From contig JALSMC010000306.1 in NCBI GenBank assembly GCA_026987995.1, positions 1-6,372 on the forward strand: a stretch of DNA of 6,372 nt, in the 5' to 3' direction. The notes beneath the pieces were generated by a model, which was given only the letters and a program-made list of their open reading frames with translations, made no database searches and was not told where the DNA came from. Position 1 is the stretch's first letter; the number at the start of each line of letters is the position of its first letter. Shown piece after piece: positions 1-6,207 of this stretch. The stretch comes from Sulfurimonas sp. (GTDB lineage Bacteria > Campylobacterota > Campylobacteria > Campylobacterales > Sulfurimonadaceae). The position numbers were made by a program, and so were the translations under genes.

Positions 1-446
1 GCGTTTACATCGGGGTTCATGTCTTCTAAAAGAAGAGGGGCATCGAAGATGTAACCACTTATGGCAATGTAGCCTGCGAGGACTTTGTGGTATCTTGCTC
101 CAAACTCAAATGTAAGTAAAGAACCTTGTGAAAAACCAAATAGAAAGCTCTCGTTTGCATTAAAATCTTTAGCAAAAAGAGTATCTAAATCTTTTGTCAG
201 TAGTGTAGATGAGTACTCTATACCAGGGAGTTGATCTGGTGGAAGTTGGTACCATGACTGACCGCTAAAGTACTCAAAAGGTGCATCAAAAAGGATGTAG
301 TTCATATCATCAAGCCCTAAGTATGGGGGTAGACCTACAAAACCTTGGCTTGAGTCTCCACGACCGTGTAAAATAATCATCAGTTTTTTAGATGGTACCT
401 TAGAGGCAATAAAAATATTTTCTAATTCTAGGTTTTCATAACTCAT
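1..446 (-). CDS. Alpha/beta-hydrolase, carboxylesterase/phospholipase family (Abhydrolase_2, YpfH-like), 3' end outside window
   Basis: The first 148 codons of a serine hydrolase are present and the frame runs off the window edge. The ATG at 446-444 is chosen because it forms an ATGA overlap with the stop of the upstream radical SAM gene, typical of translational coupling. Visible motifs are an LHGRGDS block (residues 26-32), matching the oxyanion-hole HGxGD segment of small bacterial carboxylesterases, and a nucleophile elbow GFSQGS (104-109) with Ser106 as the likely catalytic serine. The segment FDAPFEYFSGQSWYQL (53-68) also resembles this family. The aspartate and histidine of the triad should lie in the missing C-terminal part. 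There is no signal peptide, so a cytoplasmic ester hydrolase is expected. The natural substrate cannot be told from sequence. The family call is fairly secure. Confidence 0.85.
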   Translation of the reverse strand, partial: MSYENLELENIFIASKVPSKKLMIILHGRGDSSQGFVGLPPYLGLDDMNYILFDAPFEYFSGQSWYQLPPDQLPGIEYSSTLLTKDLDTLFAKDFNANESFLFGFSQGSLLTFEFGARYHKVLAGYIAISGYIFDAPLLLEDMNPDVN

Positions 447-1417
447 TTGTTTCTCTTTCTTTTATAATTTTGTGCAGGAATCAAAAACTCTAAATTTCCT
501 ACTTTTTTGATGACTACTTCTTCACTCTTTTGTAAAAGGAGTAGCCGCTCTTTACTTGGTTCATCAAGCAGTAAGTTTATATCATCTTGTGTGAGAGGGC
601 GTTTATCTAGTGTGTTAAGTATCTCTTCTTTCGTATAAGGTGCATTGTTAGGTTCAGCATGAATACGAGAAGCAATGTGAATAGGTAGAGAACTGTCAAA
701 TGCCATACTAATCTCATGGAGTTCTTTATAGCTGATACCTACAACAGGATAAGCCGGAGGTCTGTCGATGGTTCCTAAGTCGATTCTACTTGCATTTACT
801 AGGGCTAAAACATCGTTGAGTTTTTGCACCTCTTCTTTTGTGTCGTTTAGCTCATGTACAAAAAGAACTTCTATGAAGAGTTTTCCCTTATACTCTTTGC
901 TAAACGCTATAACACGATTAACTATATCTTCTACTTTTATACTCTCATGAGGTCTATCTATCTTTTTAAATACATCAGGACTTATTGCATCAAGTGAGAG
1001 TTTTACTTGGTCTAGTTTGAGAAGGGCTTTGTAAACGCCATCATCAATGAGTGTGGCACTATTTGTAAGTATGAGTGTCTCAGTACTACCTTTTACTTTA
1101 TCTATGGCATCTATAAGTTCACTGAGGTTTGGATAAAGAGTAGGCTCACCATTTGCAGTGAGCGTGATAATATCTATACCCGCGTTTAGGTGGCTTTTCA
1201 GCTCATCTATAATCTCAGGTATGCTAATAGTGTTTATCTGTTTATCCATAGTAAGAGCAGGGGCAAGTTCACAATAAAGACAGTCGAAGTTACACTGTTT
1301 AAGTGCAGGGGAGAGGTCTATGCCTAGACTCATGCCAAAACGGCGTGAGTTGATAGGTCCGAAGATTATATTATTTTTTGCTGACACGCTGGCATTCAGA
1401 TACAAAGTGTTTTGCAT
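443..1417 (-). CDS. Radical SAM protein, COG0731-type Fe-S oxidoreductase
   Basis: This 324-residue protein carries the radical SAM cluster motif CNFDCLYC, with Cys42, Cys46 and Cys49 predicted to hold a 4Fe-4S cluster that cleaves S-adenosylmethionine. Upstream of it is the conserved block [16 protein letters not shown] (19-34), typical of the COG0731 family, and the GEPT motif (90-93) is the usual SAM-binding strand. It is cytoplasmic and lacks the flavodoxin domain of TYW1-type wybutosine enzymes. The substrate is not known to me. The ATG start overlaps the end of hemE by 47 nt and has only a weak ribosome site. A GTG at 1387-1385 (codon 11) is an alternative that would leave a 17-nt overlap and still keep the conserved FGP block. 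The stop overlaps the downstream esterase start as ATGA. Family is secure, function unknown, start uncertain. Confidence 0.88.
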   Translation of the reverse strand: MQNTLYLNASVSAKNNIIFGPINSRRFGMSLGIDLSPALKQCNFDCLYCELAPALTMDKQINTISIPEIIDELKSHLNAGIDIITLTANGEPTLYPNLSELIDAIDKVKGSTETLILTNSATLIDDGVYKALLKLDQVKLSLDAISPDVFKKIDRPHESIKVEDIVNRVIAFSKEYKGKLFIEVLFVHELNDTKEEVQKLNDVLALVNASRIDLGTIDRPPAYPVVGISYKELHEISMAFDSSLPIHIASRIHAEPNNAPYTKEEILNTLDKRPLTQDDINLLLDEPSKERLLLLQKSEEVVIKKVGNLEFLIPAQNYKRKRNK

Positions 1418-2417
1418 TTTCTACTGGAACATCTGGAAGGATTCCATGACCGAGATTAAAGATGTGGCGTTTACCACCCATAACAGACTGAATTTTTTCT
1501 ATAGATGCAGTTGTTTGCTCTTTTGAGTAGAGACGACATGGTTCCATATTTCCTTGAAGAACATATTTGTCCCCAAGCTTTTCTTTTGCATATTCCATTG
1601 GAGTAGCCCAATCCACACCAAATACATCAAAGTTTCCGTATACCCTATCATAAAATGCAGGTATACCTTTTGGAAACATGATAATAGGAATATGAGGATA
1701 CTTGGCTTTAATATAATCAGCTATCTCAACCATATAGCTCCAAGAAAACTCATCATAATTATCAACTTCAATAGCCGCCGCCCATGAGTCAAAAATCTGA
1801 ACAACATCAACACCAGATTCTATCTGTTTTTCAAGGTAGAGTTTTAAAACTTCTGTTACTTCTCTTAAGATGTTATGTAAAAGCTCAGGATTAGAATACA
1901 TCATCTTTTTACAGATGTTATAAGTTTTTGTTCCTTGACCTTCTATCATGTAAGTAGCAAGAGTCCAAGGAGCACCGGCAAAACCGATGAGGGCAATATT
2001 GTCATCACGTTCATCTAGTTCTTTACGAAGAAGCTTAATTGTGTCAAAAACATAAGTTAGTTTACTAGCAGCCTCATCACCACCGATGAGTCTGTCTAAG
2101 TCAGTCTGAGATTTAATAGGGTCAGAAAACTTAGGACCCTCACCCTTAACAAAAGACAAGTTCATCCCCATCTCATCAGGAATAACTAAAATATCTGTAA
2201 ATAAAATTGCTGCATCTACACCTACAATATCAAGAGGTTGAATAGTTACAGCCGCTGCAGCTTTAGGGTCGTGACAGAGGTTTAAAAAGTCCCCAGCCTT
2301 TGCACGTACTTTCATATACTCTGGAAGATAACGACCAGCCTGTCTCATCATCCATACTGGTGTGTACGGTGTCTCTTTACCAAAACATGCATCTACAAAT
2401 ATTTTACGACTCGGCAT
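1371..2417 (-). CDS. hemE: Uroporphyrinogen decarboxylase HemE
   Basis: HemE (EC 4.1.1.37) removes four carboxyl groups from the acetate side chains of uroporphyrinogen III to give coproporphyrinogen III in cytoplasmic heme synthesis; it needs no cofactor. The 348-residue length is normal for the family. The first signature, [15 protein letters not shown] (residues 20-34), supplies the substrate-binding Arg25 and Arg29. Asp75 in [14 protein letters not shown] (71-84) corresponds to the catalytic aspartate (Asp86 of the human enzyme). The second signature, [16 protein letters not shown], lies near residue 145, and the late FNLGHGILP segment carries the conserved histidine. The ATG is backed by a strong GGGAGG site. 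The 3' end overlaps the next gene, so the two are probably translated from one message. The gene is complete, with no missing key residue seen. Confidence 0.97.
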   Translation of the reverse strand: MPSRKIFVDACFGKETPYTPVWMMRQAGRYLPEYMKVRAKAGDFLNLCHDPKAAAAVTIQPLDIVGVDAAILFTDILVIPDEMGMNLSFVKGEGPKFSDPIKSQTDLDRLIGGDEAASKLTYVFDTIKLLRKELDERDDNIALIGFAGAPWTLATYMIEGQGTKTYNICKKMMYSNPELLHNILREVTEVLKLYLEKQIESGVDVVQIFDSWAAAIEVDNYDEFSWSYMVEIADYIKAKYPHIPIIMFPKGIPAFYDRVYGNFDVFGVDWATPMEYAKEKLGDKYVLQGNMEPCRLYSKEQTTASIEKIQSVMGGKRHIFNLGHGILPDVPVENAKHFVSECQRVSKK

Positions 2418-2457
2418 TTAGTGCCTCCCTGCATTGAACTTTAGTTCTTATACCCAT
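2404..2457 (-). CDS. Possible 17-codon leader ORF overlapping the hemE start
   Basis: In the 58-bp gap before hemE there is an ATG at 2457-2455 preceded by AAGGA with a 6-nt spacer, which is a good ribosome site. It reads [17 protein letters not shown] and stops with TAA at 2406-2404, just inside hemE in a different frame. Translation would run through the hemE ribosome site and start, so it could couple or modulate hemE initiation. No homologue is recognised and an ORF this short can arise by chance; the ribosome site is the only positive evidence. Confidence 0.2.
   Translation of the reverse strand: MGIRTKVQCREALNAES
2424..2429 (-). promoter_or_regulatory. Ribosome binding site of hemE
   Basis: GGGAGG on the minus strand lies 6 nt before the hemE ATG. 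It is a near-ideal Shine-Dalgarno sequence and fixes the start at 2417. Confidence 0.8.
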
Positions 2458-2475
2458 TTTTATTCCTTGAAATTA

Positions 2476-2994
2476 TTAATGTTTATGTCCGACTTTACCT
2501 AAAAAGTATAAACCAACTGCAACAGCTGTAATAGAAAGTGCAAAATAGAGCATATCTAGTGCTCCGTTGTACTGAGTATGTCCAACTTTTTGAAAAAATC
2601 CAACTACAAGAACCATAACGATTACTTTTGATATTTTATCTTTTAGCTGATCAAGAGAATGAATTGAAAGAATTTTATTCTCACGTGTTGCATCTTCTCT
2701 GGCAACATCTATATCAGAGATAAAAAGCTCATACAAACCAAAAGAAAATAAGAGCATTACTACACCGATTAGATAGAGATCAACTGCACCTATAATACCA
2801 CCAACAACATCCTCATGAAAATTTTCAGGGTGTGCATGGTTTATGTAACTCATAAGAACATATTTTGCGGTATCATACACATCAAAACTTGCAACTATAA
2901 AGAGTGATACTGCACCGATGAGACCAAAAATAACGGCAAGAAGTACCATAAAACGGGTACCCCATAGTGCTCTTTCAAAAATTTCTTCTAACAT
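2476..2994 (-). CDS. YqhA/UPF0114 family inner-membrane protein
   Basis: This 172-residue protein resembles the UPF0114 family typified by E. coli YqhA: an N-terminal amphipathic start (EEIFERALWGTRF), a hydrophobic helix at about 15-37, a second at about 66-92 containing the family-like block DLYLIGVVMLLFSFGLYE, a polar loop, then hydrophobic helices at about 120-137 and 147-167. This predicts four membrane passes. The segment SLDQLKDKISKVIVMVLVV also fits the YqhA pattern (SLKNKVAASIV in E. coli). Its biochemical function is not established. The ATG shares one base with the asd stop codon (TAATG) and its ribosome site lies inside the last asd codons, so translation is probably coupled to asd. 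A short His-containing tail (GHKH) ends the protein. The family call is good and no role is proposed. Confidence 0.85.
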   Translation of the reverse strand: MLEEIFERALWGTRFMVLLAVIFGLIGAVSLFIVASFDVYDTAKYVLMSYINHAHPENFHEDVVGGIIGAVDLYLIGVVMLLFSFGLYELFISDIDVAREDATRENKILSIHSLDQLKDKISKVIVMVLVVGFFQKVGHTQYNGALDMLYFALSITAVAVGLYFLGKVGHKH

Positions 2995-4037
2995 TATAAC
3001 TCCTCCTCAAATTCAATCCATTTCTGGGCAATTCTGACTGCATTTGTAGCAGCTCCAACTCTAAGGTTATCCGCTACTACAAATAGATGTAACATATTTG
3101 GTGCATAAACATCACGACGAATACGACCTACAAAAGTCTCATTTTTATCTACACAAGTTGCAGGCATAGGATAGAGTGCTTCATCAGGGTTGTCTAGTAT
3201 AACTATGTTTGGAGCTTTTGCTAAAATCTCACGTGCTTCGTCTGCATTTACTTCAGAGTCAAAAGTAAGTGTCAGTGCTTCTGCATGTCCACGAAGTGTA
3301 GGCACACGAACACAAGTAGCTGAAAGTGCTATGTCTTTGTTCATGATTTTAACAGTTTCGTTTACCATCTTCATCTCTTCTTTTGTGTAACCATTTTCAG
3401 TAAAGACATCTATCTGAGGGATGACATTGAGAGCTATTTGCTGGTTAAAAGCTTTATGCTCCGCATCACTTAGAGTAAACGCGAAAAATGCTTGCATTTG
3501 GCTAACAAGTTCTTCCATAGCAGTTTTTCCAGCACCACTTGTTGCTTGGTATGTACTTACATCAACACGTAAAAGGTCATAAGCCTCATCAAGAGGTTTG
3601 AGTGTTTGTACCATTTGAATAGTAGAACAGTTAGGGTTAGCGATAATTCCTGTTTGTCTCCACTTTTTTATATCTTGTGGGTTAACTTCTGGAACAACTA
3701 AAGGAGTGTTTTCATCCATTCTAAAGTGAGAAGTATTGTCTATAACAACTGCTCCTGCTTTTACAGCAGAGGGAGCAAACTCAGCACTTACAGATCCACC
3801 AGCTGAAAAGAGAGCTATCTCTATGCCGTACTCAGTAAATACATCGTGAGTTAGCTCGATTATAGGAAGACTCTCCCCATTAAACTCAACACTTTTTCCA
3901 ACACTTCTTGAACTTGCAAGAGGTATCAGTCTCTCTAGTGGAAAGTCTATCTCTGAGAGAAGTGTTAATATCTCTTCTCCAACAGCACCATTAGCACCAA
4001 CTACTGCAACATTGTATTTTTTAGGGTTTTCACTCAT
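2994..4037 (-). CDS. asd: Aspartate-semialdehyde dehydrogenase
   Basis: Asd (EC 1.2.1.11) reduces beta-aspartyl phosphate with NADPH to aspartate semialdehyde, the branch point to diaminopimelate/lysine (also needed for peptidoglycan), threonine and methionine. The 347-residue protein begins with a Rossmann fold whose nucleotide loop is GANGAVG (14-20). The catalytic nucleophile is Cys137 in NPNCSTIQ, and the conserved RVPTLRGHAEAL segment gives Arg244 and His251 of the active site. ATSGAGKTAMEEL (165-177) is typical of the bacterial enzyme. The start is backed by AGGA 6 nt upstream, in a 15-nt gap after flgR, so asd is probably on the flgR transcript. The same flgR-asd order is found, from memory, in C. 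jejuni (Cj1024c-Cj1023c). The gene looks intact and the call is secure. Confidence 0.97.
   Translation of the reverse strand: MSENPKKYNVAVVGANGAVGEEILTLLSEIDFPLERLIPLASSRSVGKSVEFNGESLPIIELTHDVFTEYGIEIALFSAGGSVSAEFAPSAVKAGAVVIDNTSHFRMDENTPLVVPEVNPQDIKKWRQTGIIANPNCSTIQMVQTLKPLDEAYDLLRVDVSTYQATSGAGKTAMEELVSQMQAFFAFTLSDAEHKAFNQQIALNVIPQIDVFTENGYTKEEMKMVNETVKIMNKDIALSATCVRVPTLRGHAEALTLTFDSEVNADEAREILAKAPNIVILDNPDEALYPMPATCVDKNETFVGRIRRDVYAPNMLHLFVVADNLRVGAATNAVRIAQKWIEFEEEL
3001..3008 (-). promoter_or_regulatory. Ribosome binding site of the yqhA-family gene, inside asd
   Basis: GAGGAGGA on the minus strand is encoded by the terminal Glu codons of asd and ends 6 nt before the ATG at 2994. This strong site explains why the downstream gene can start on the asd stop codon. 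Confidence 0.75.
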
Positions 4038-4052
4038 ATCTTTTCCTATATT

Positions 4053-5198
4053 TTATTTTCTAACATTTAAAAAGAGTTCATCTTTTTGTATTTCATCTGT
4101 TTCACTTAAAATTACTGAGCGTTCTACTACGGAGATAAGTTCTCTGATATTTCCAGGCCAATTGTAGTCAAGTAACTCTGACCTTGCTTCATTGGAAAAT
4201 GTTTTTAACTCAAACGAATACTTTTCACAATTACTTTTACACGTTGCTTCTGCGATTTGTAGTATCTCGTCTTTTCTCTCACAAAGGGGAGGAATATGAA
4301 GAGGAATGGTATTTAAACGGTAGTATAAATCCTCTCTAAATGCACCCTCTTTTATCTTTTCATCAAGATTGGCATTTGTAGCTGATACAACTCTTATATC
4401 TATTTTAATACTTTTAGAAGCGCCTAAACGCCGTACCTCTTTTTCTTGTAAAGCACGTAACAGTTTAGCTTGAACGCCATAAGGCATCTCTCCGATTTCA
4501 TCTAAAAAAAGTGTACCACCATTTGCTAACTCAAATTGACCTGCTTTGGCTTCACTCGCATCTGTAAAAGCACCTTTCTCAAATCCAAAGAGTTCACTTT
4601 CTATGAGGTTATCAGGAATAGCTGCCATATTTATAGCGATAAATGGTTTTTTAGCTCTGGGTGAGTTTTTATGGATGTAAGAAGCAAAAACTTCTTTACC
4701 CACTCCACTCTGACCGAGTAGTAAAATACTTGCATCGGTCTTACATGCTTTGTCTGCGATGTTGAGTACTTTTGCTAGTGCATCACTTTTGCCAAGAAAA
4801 CCAGTAGTACTTTTTTTAGTTTTACTTTTCGTCACTTTTTTTTGAATAGTTTGTACTTTACTCTCGCGTTTAATGGCACCAATGAGAGCATCAACATCAA
4901 AAGGTTTAAGTAAAAAGTCTTTTACCCCAAGATGGATTGAGTCAATAGCTTTACTAAGTGTCGCATTTCCAGTCATTATGATGACTTCATAACGACCATT
5001 CAACTCTTTAACTAACTCTATACCGTCCATTCCTGGCATATTTATATCGGTTATGACTAAATCAAAGCTATTATCAAGCCCTTTGAGAGCATCTTTTGCA
5101 TGTTTAAATGTCTGAACTTCAAACTCTTTATAATCGCTCATAGCGATTTCAAGAGATTTTCTCATATTAATATCATCTTCAACGATTGCAATTTTCAA
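4053..5198 (-). CDS. flgR: Flagellar NtrC-like response regulator FlgR (no DNA-binding domain)
   Basis: FlgR is phosphorylated by the sensor kinase FlgS and remodels sigma-54 RNA polymerase to switch on rod and hook genes. Domains in order: a receiver (1-112) with acidic pocket Glu7/Asp8/Asp9, phospho-acceptor Asp51 in ITDINMP, Thr76 and Lys98; a Lys/Thr/Ser-rich linker (about 113-132); and a sigma-54 AAA+ domain with Walker A GQSGVGKE (162-169), the sigma-contact loop GAFTDA (209-214) in place of GAFTGA, Walker B LFLDE (230-234) and WPGNIREL near 350. The protein ends about 30 residues later with no Fis-type helix-turn-helix, as in Helicobacter pylori FlgR, whose recalled sequence and 381-residue length match closely. 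The start is TTG, chosen for the AGGA site 6 nt upstream and the canonical MKIAIVEDD beginning. A8 and A7 tracts in the linker may allow phase variation. Confidence 0.93.
   Translation of the reverse strand: MKIAIVEDDINMRKSLEIAMSDYKEFEVQTFKHAKDALKGLDNSFDLVITDINMPGMDGIELVKELNGRYEVIIMTGNATLSKAIDSIHLGVKDFLLKPFDVDALIGAIKRESKVQTIQKKVTKSKTKKSTTGFLGKSDALAKVLNIADKACKTDASILLLGQSGVGKEVFASYIHKNSPRAKKPFIAINMAAIPDNLIESELFGFEKGAFTDASEAKAGQFELANGGTLFLDEIGEMPYGVQAKLLRALQEKEVRRLGASKSIKIDIRVVSATNANLDEKIKEGAFREDLYYRLNTIPLHIPPLCERKDEILQIAEATCKSNCEKYSFELKTFSNEARSELLDYNWPGNIRELISVVERSVILSETDEIQKDELFLNVRK
4811..4843 (-). repeat. A7 and A8 homopolymer tracts in the flgR linker
   Basis: The plus strand shows T7 at 4811-4817 and T8 at 4836-4843, read as A7 and A8 in flgR codons about 119-130 between the receiver and AAA+ domains. 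Slippage by one base in either would frameshift the gene after the receiver. C. jejuni flgR is known to phase-vary through homopolymeric tracts; activity here is an inference. Confidence 0.55.
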
Positions 5199-5204
5199 TT
5201 AATA

Positions 5205-5208
5205 TCCT
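5205..5208 (-). promoter_or_regulatory. Ribosome binding site deciding the TTG start of flgR
   Basis: AGGA on the minus strand sits 6 nt before TTG at 5198-5196. With the MKIAIVEDD receiver start it supports TTG as the true initiation codon. Confidence 0.7.
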
Positions 5209-5216
5209 GTTTTTGC

Positions 5217-5588
5217 CTATTTTAATGGTGAAATTCTAACAAAATTATCATTAAAATCGACTTTGAAGCAAGTAGTTTTGAGTGTGAGAATAGTTGTCGA
5301 TGAGTATTGAAAGTTTTTTGTCTTATCTTTATGTTCAACACTCAAGCCTAGCTTATGTATGTAGTCTATAAATTCTTCATTATTAGTGGTGAGAATTTTT
5401 CTAAGATTTTTATCATCTCGTGTTTCAAAGATTATGGGCTTGTAAGGTTTTCCATCACATTTTTGCATAGCATGAGAAATTTTTAGTGTTTCATTATAAA
5501 GGGTGGCATCTTTAACGAGGTATCTGTAGGATATGAGGTATTCACTTGCACTAAGGGCAAGTGAAAAAAAGAAAAAAAGAAAGCTTAC
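5217..5588 (-). CDS. flgQ: Probable FlgQ, small exported flagellar protein; start codon unresolved
   Basis: FlgQ is, in C. jejuni, a small envelope protein needed with FlgP for motility; the identity here rests on position between flgP and flgR plus size and export signal, because I cannot confirm sequence similarity. The only ATG in frame (5468) gives 83 residues, has no ribosome site and would start mid-protein. The frame stays open upstream to a TGA at 5624-5622. From 5588 it encodes a hydrophobic stretch (SFLFFFFSLALSAS) followed by EYLISYRYLVKDATLYNE, a convincing signal peptide and mature N-terminus. The coordinates given cover this 123-residue form, but its first codon is GTA. An ATC at 5606 with GGAG 8 nt upstream would add Arg and give 129 residues. 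Two cysteines (in QKCDG and TTCFK) could pair in the periplasm. It may be a normal gene with a rare start, a start-loss mutant, or a consensus error. Confidence 0.6.
   Translation of the reverse strand, partial: VSFLFFFFSLALSASEYLISYRYLVKDATLYNETLKISHAMQKCDGKPYKPIIFETRDDKNLRKILTTNNEEFIDYIHKLGLSVEHKDKTKNFQYSSTTILTLKTTCFKVDFNDNFVRISPLK
5541..5565 (-). repeat. Perfect 9-bp inverted repeat next to A/T tracts at the flgP-flgQ junction
   Basis: TTCACTTGC (5541-5549) and GCAAGTGAA (5557-5565) are exact reverse complements with a 7-nt loop. On the message strand the hairpin follows a U-rich run (T7, C, T7 at 5578-5564) by which it is partly overlapped, and it lies 20-45 nt after the flgP stop, inside the signal-peptide part of flgQ. 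No U-tract follows it in the transcribed direction, so it is not a standard terminator. Confidence 0.5.
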
Positions 5589-6145
5589 TTGAACTGAGCG
5601 TGAGATATCACTATCTCCATCTCAACTTCACAAAGTCCTTCTTTAAATGTAGTCTCAACGATGTTGGCATTTCTAACCATTGCCGCTACTGAAGTTCTTA
5701 CAGTAGAGCGTTTTACCATCATGTTTTTGATAAGGTCTTGACCATCTATACGAACACCTTTTACTTTCTCAGCTATGAGTCTGTAAGCATCAGCAACAGC
5801 TGCACGTTTTGCAAGAGCATAAGCTTGAGCAGGAGATGAAGTGTTCATAGGAGCAACACCTTGACCTACAACACTAATAAGCATTTTTTCTTCTGCTTCA
5901 AGTACATCTTCTTGTGTCTCAACATCTTTTACTTCAGCTACAACTGGTGCTGGTGTATGCCCATGTGTCTTTTCACTACTTACATGGTCTTTAGTGCATG
6001 CAGGATAGTTTACATTGATTGTAGATGTACTAGGAACTGTTACTGTTTGAACTTTTGCTGGCACAGTTTCTGTTTTCATATCTGATGTATCTGCATTTAA
6101 AGATGCAACACTAAGCATGCTTACTAAGATTAATAGGTATTTCAT
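5585..6145 (-). CDS. flgP: LPP20-family flagellar basal-disk protein FlgP
   Basis: In C. jejuni FlgP forms the large periplasmic disk under the outer membrane that scaffolds the wide, high-torque stator ring. The 186-residue protein has a signal peptide (MKYLLILVSMLSVASLNA, likely cut after Ala18), a low-complexity Val/Thr/Pro/His-rich region (about 19-85, with a THGHTP patch), and a C-terminal LPP20 domain (about 86-186) with VVGQGVAP (92-99), AYALAKRAAVADAYRLIAEKVKGV and a GLCEVEMEI strand near the end. The ATG is preceded by AAGGAT with a 5-nt spacer. Position between gyrA and the flgQ/flgR genes matches C. jejuni gene order from memory. Unlike the expected lipoprotein there is no lipobox cysteine after the signal peptide; the only cysteines are Cys50 and one near 173. 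LPP20 family is clear; FlgP rather than another LPP20 paralogue rests on synteny. Confidence 0.85.
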   Translation of the reverse strand: MKYLLILVSMLSVASLNADTSDMKTETVPAKVQTVTVPSTSTINVNYPACTKDHVSSEKTHGHTPAPVVAEVKDVETQEDVLEAEEKMLISVVGQGVAPMNTSSPAQAYALAKRAAVADAYRLIAEKVKGVRIDGQDLIKNMMVKRSTVRTSVAAMVRNANIVETTFKEGLCEVEMEIVISHAQFK

Positions 6146-6150
6146 ACAAT

Positions 6151-6156
6151 ATCCTT
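6151..6156 (-). promoter_or_regulatory. Ribosome binding site of flgP
   Basis: AAGGAT on the minus strand lies 5 nt before the flgP ATG at 6145 and supports that start. Confidence 0.65.
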
Positions 6157-6159
6157 AAT

Positions 6160-6177
6160 GGGAGCATAGTGCTACCC
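6160..6177 (-). promoter_or_regulatory. gyrA-flgP gap: imperfect hairpin coinciding with a GG-N10-GC (sigma-54-like) box
   Basis: The 62-bp gap between gyrA and flgP holds an inverted repeat, GGGAGCA (6160-6166) and TGCT-A-CCC (6170-6177), with a 3-nt loop and one bulged A. On the minus strand the same bases contain GG (6177-6176), ten bases, then GC (6165-6164), the minimal -24/-12 pattern of sigma-54 promoters. The flanking bases match the full consensus poorly, and the implied transcript start near 6152 would fall inside the flgP ribosome site. There is no T-run after the hairpin, so it is not a clear gyrA terminator either. Role undecided. Confidence 0.25.
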
Positions 6178-6207
6178 GTTGTTTTATTGAAAGAGACTAA
6201 GCAAATA

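Noticed and set aside
768..950. Plus-strand open frame of 60 codons
   Set aside because: It is antisense to the radical SAM gene, is Ser/Leu-rich as mirror frames usually are, and has no recognisable domain.
1320..1787. Plus-strand open frames of 68 and 77 codons
   Set aside because: They lie opposite hemE and the start of the radical SAM gene and look like mirror-frame artefacts of well-conserved minus-strand proteins.
2439..2450. Short palindrome GAACTTTAGTTC before hemE as an operator or terminator
   Set aside because: A 5-bp arm with a 2-nt centre is too short to stand out in A/T-rich DNA, and no T-run follows on the coding strand.
3190..3390. Plus-strand open frame of 66 codons
   Set aside because: It is antisense to the conserved C-terminal part of asd, with no domain or supporting signal.
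5217..5468. Reading the 83-codon frame as a stand-alone cytoplasmic protein
   Set aside because: No ribosome site precedes its ATG, and the same frame continues upstream into a clear signal peptide, so this ATG is probably internal.
5541..5582. Hairpin with adjacent A/T runs read as an intrinsic terminator
   Set aside because: On the minus strand the T runs precede the stem rather than follow it, and on the plus strand the stem is followed by A runs, so neither direction fits.
5861..6085. Plus-strand Cys/Phe-rich open frame of 74 codons
   Set aside because: It mirrors the flgP low-complexity region; its composition reflects complementary Lys/Glu/Thr codons rather than a cysteine-rich peptide.
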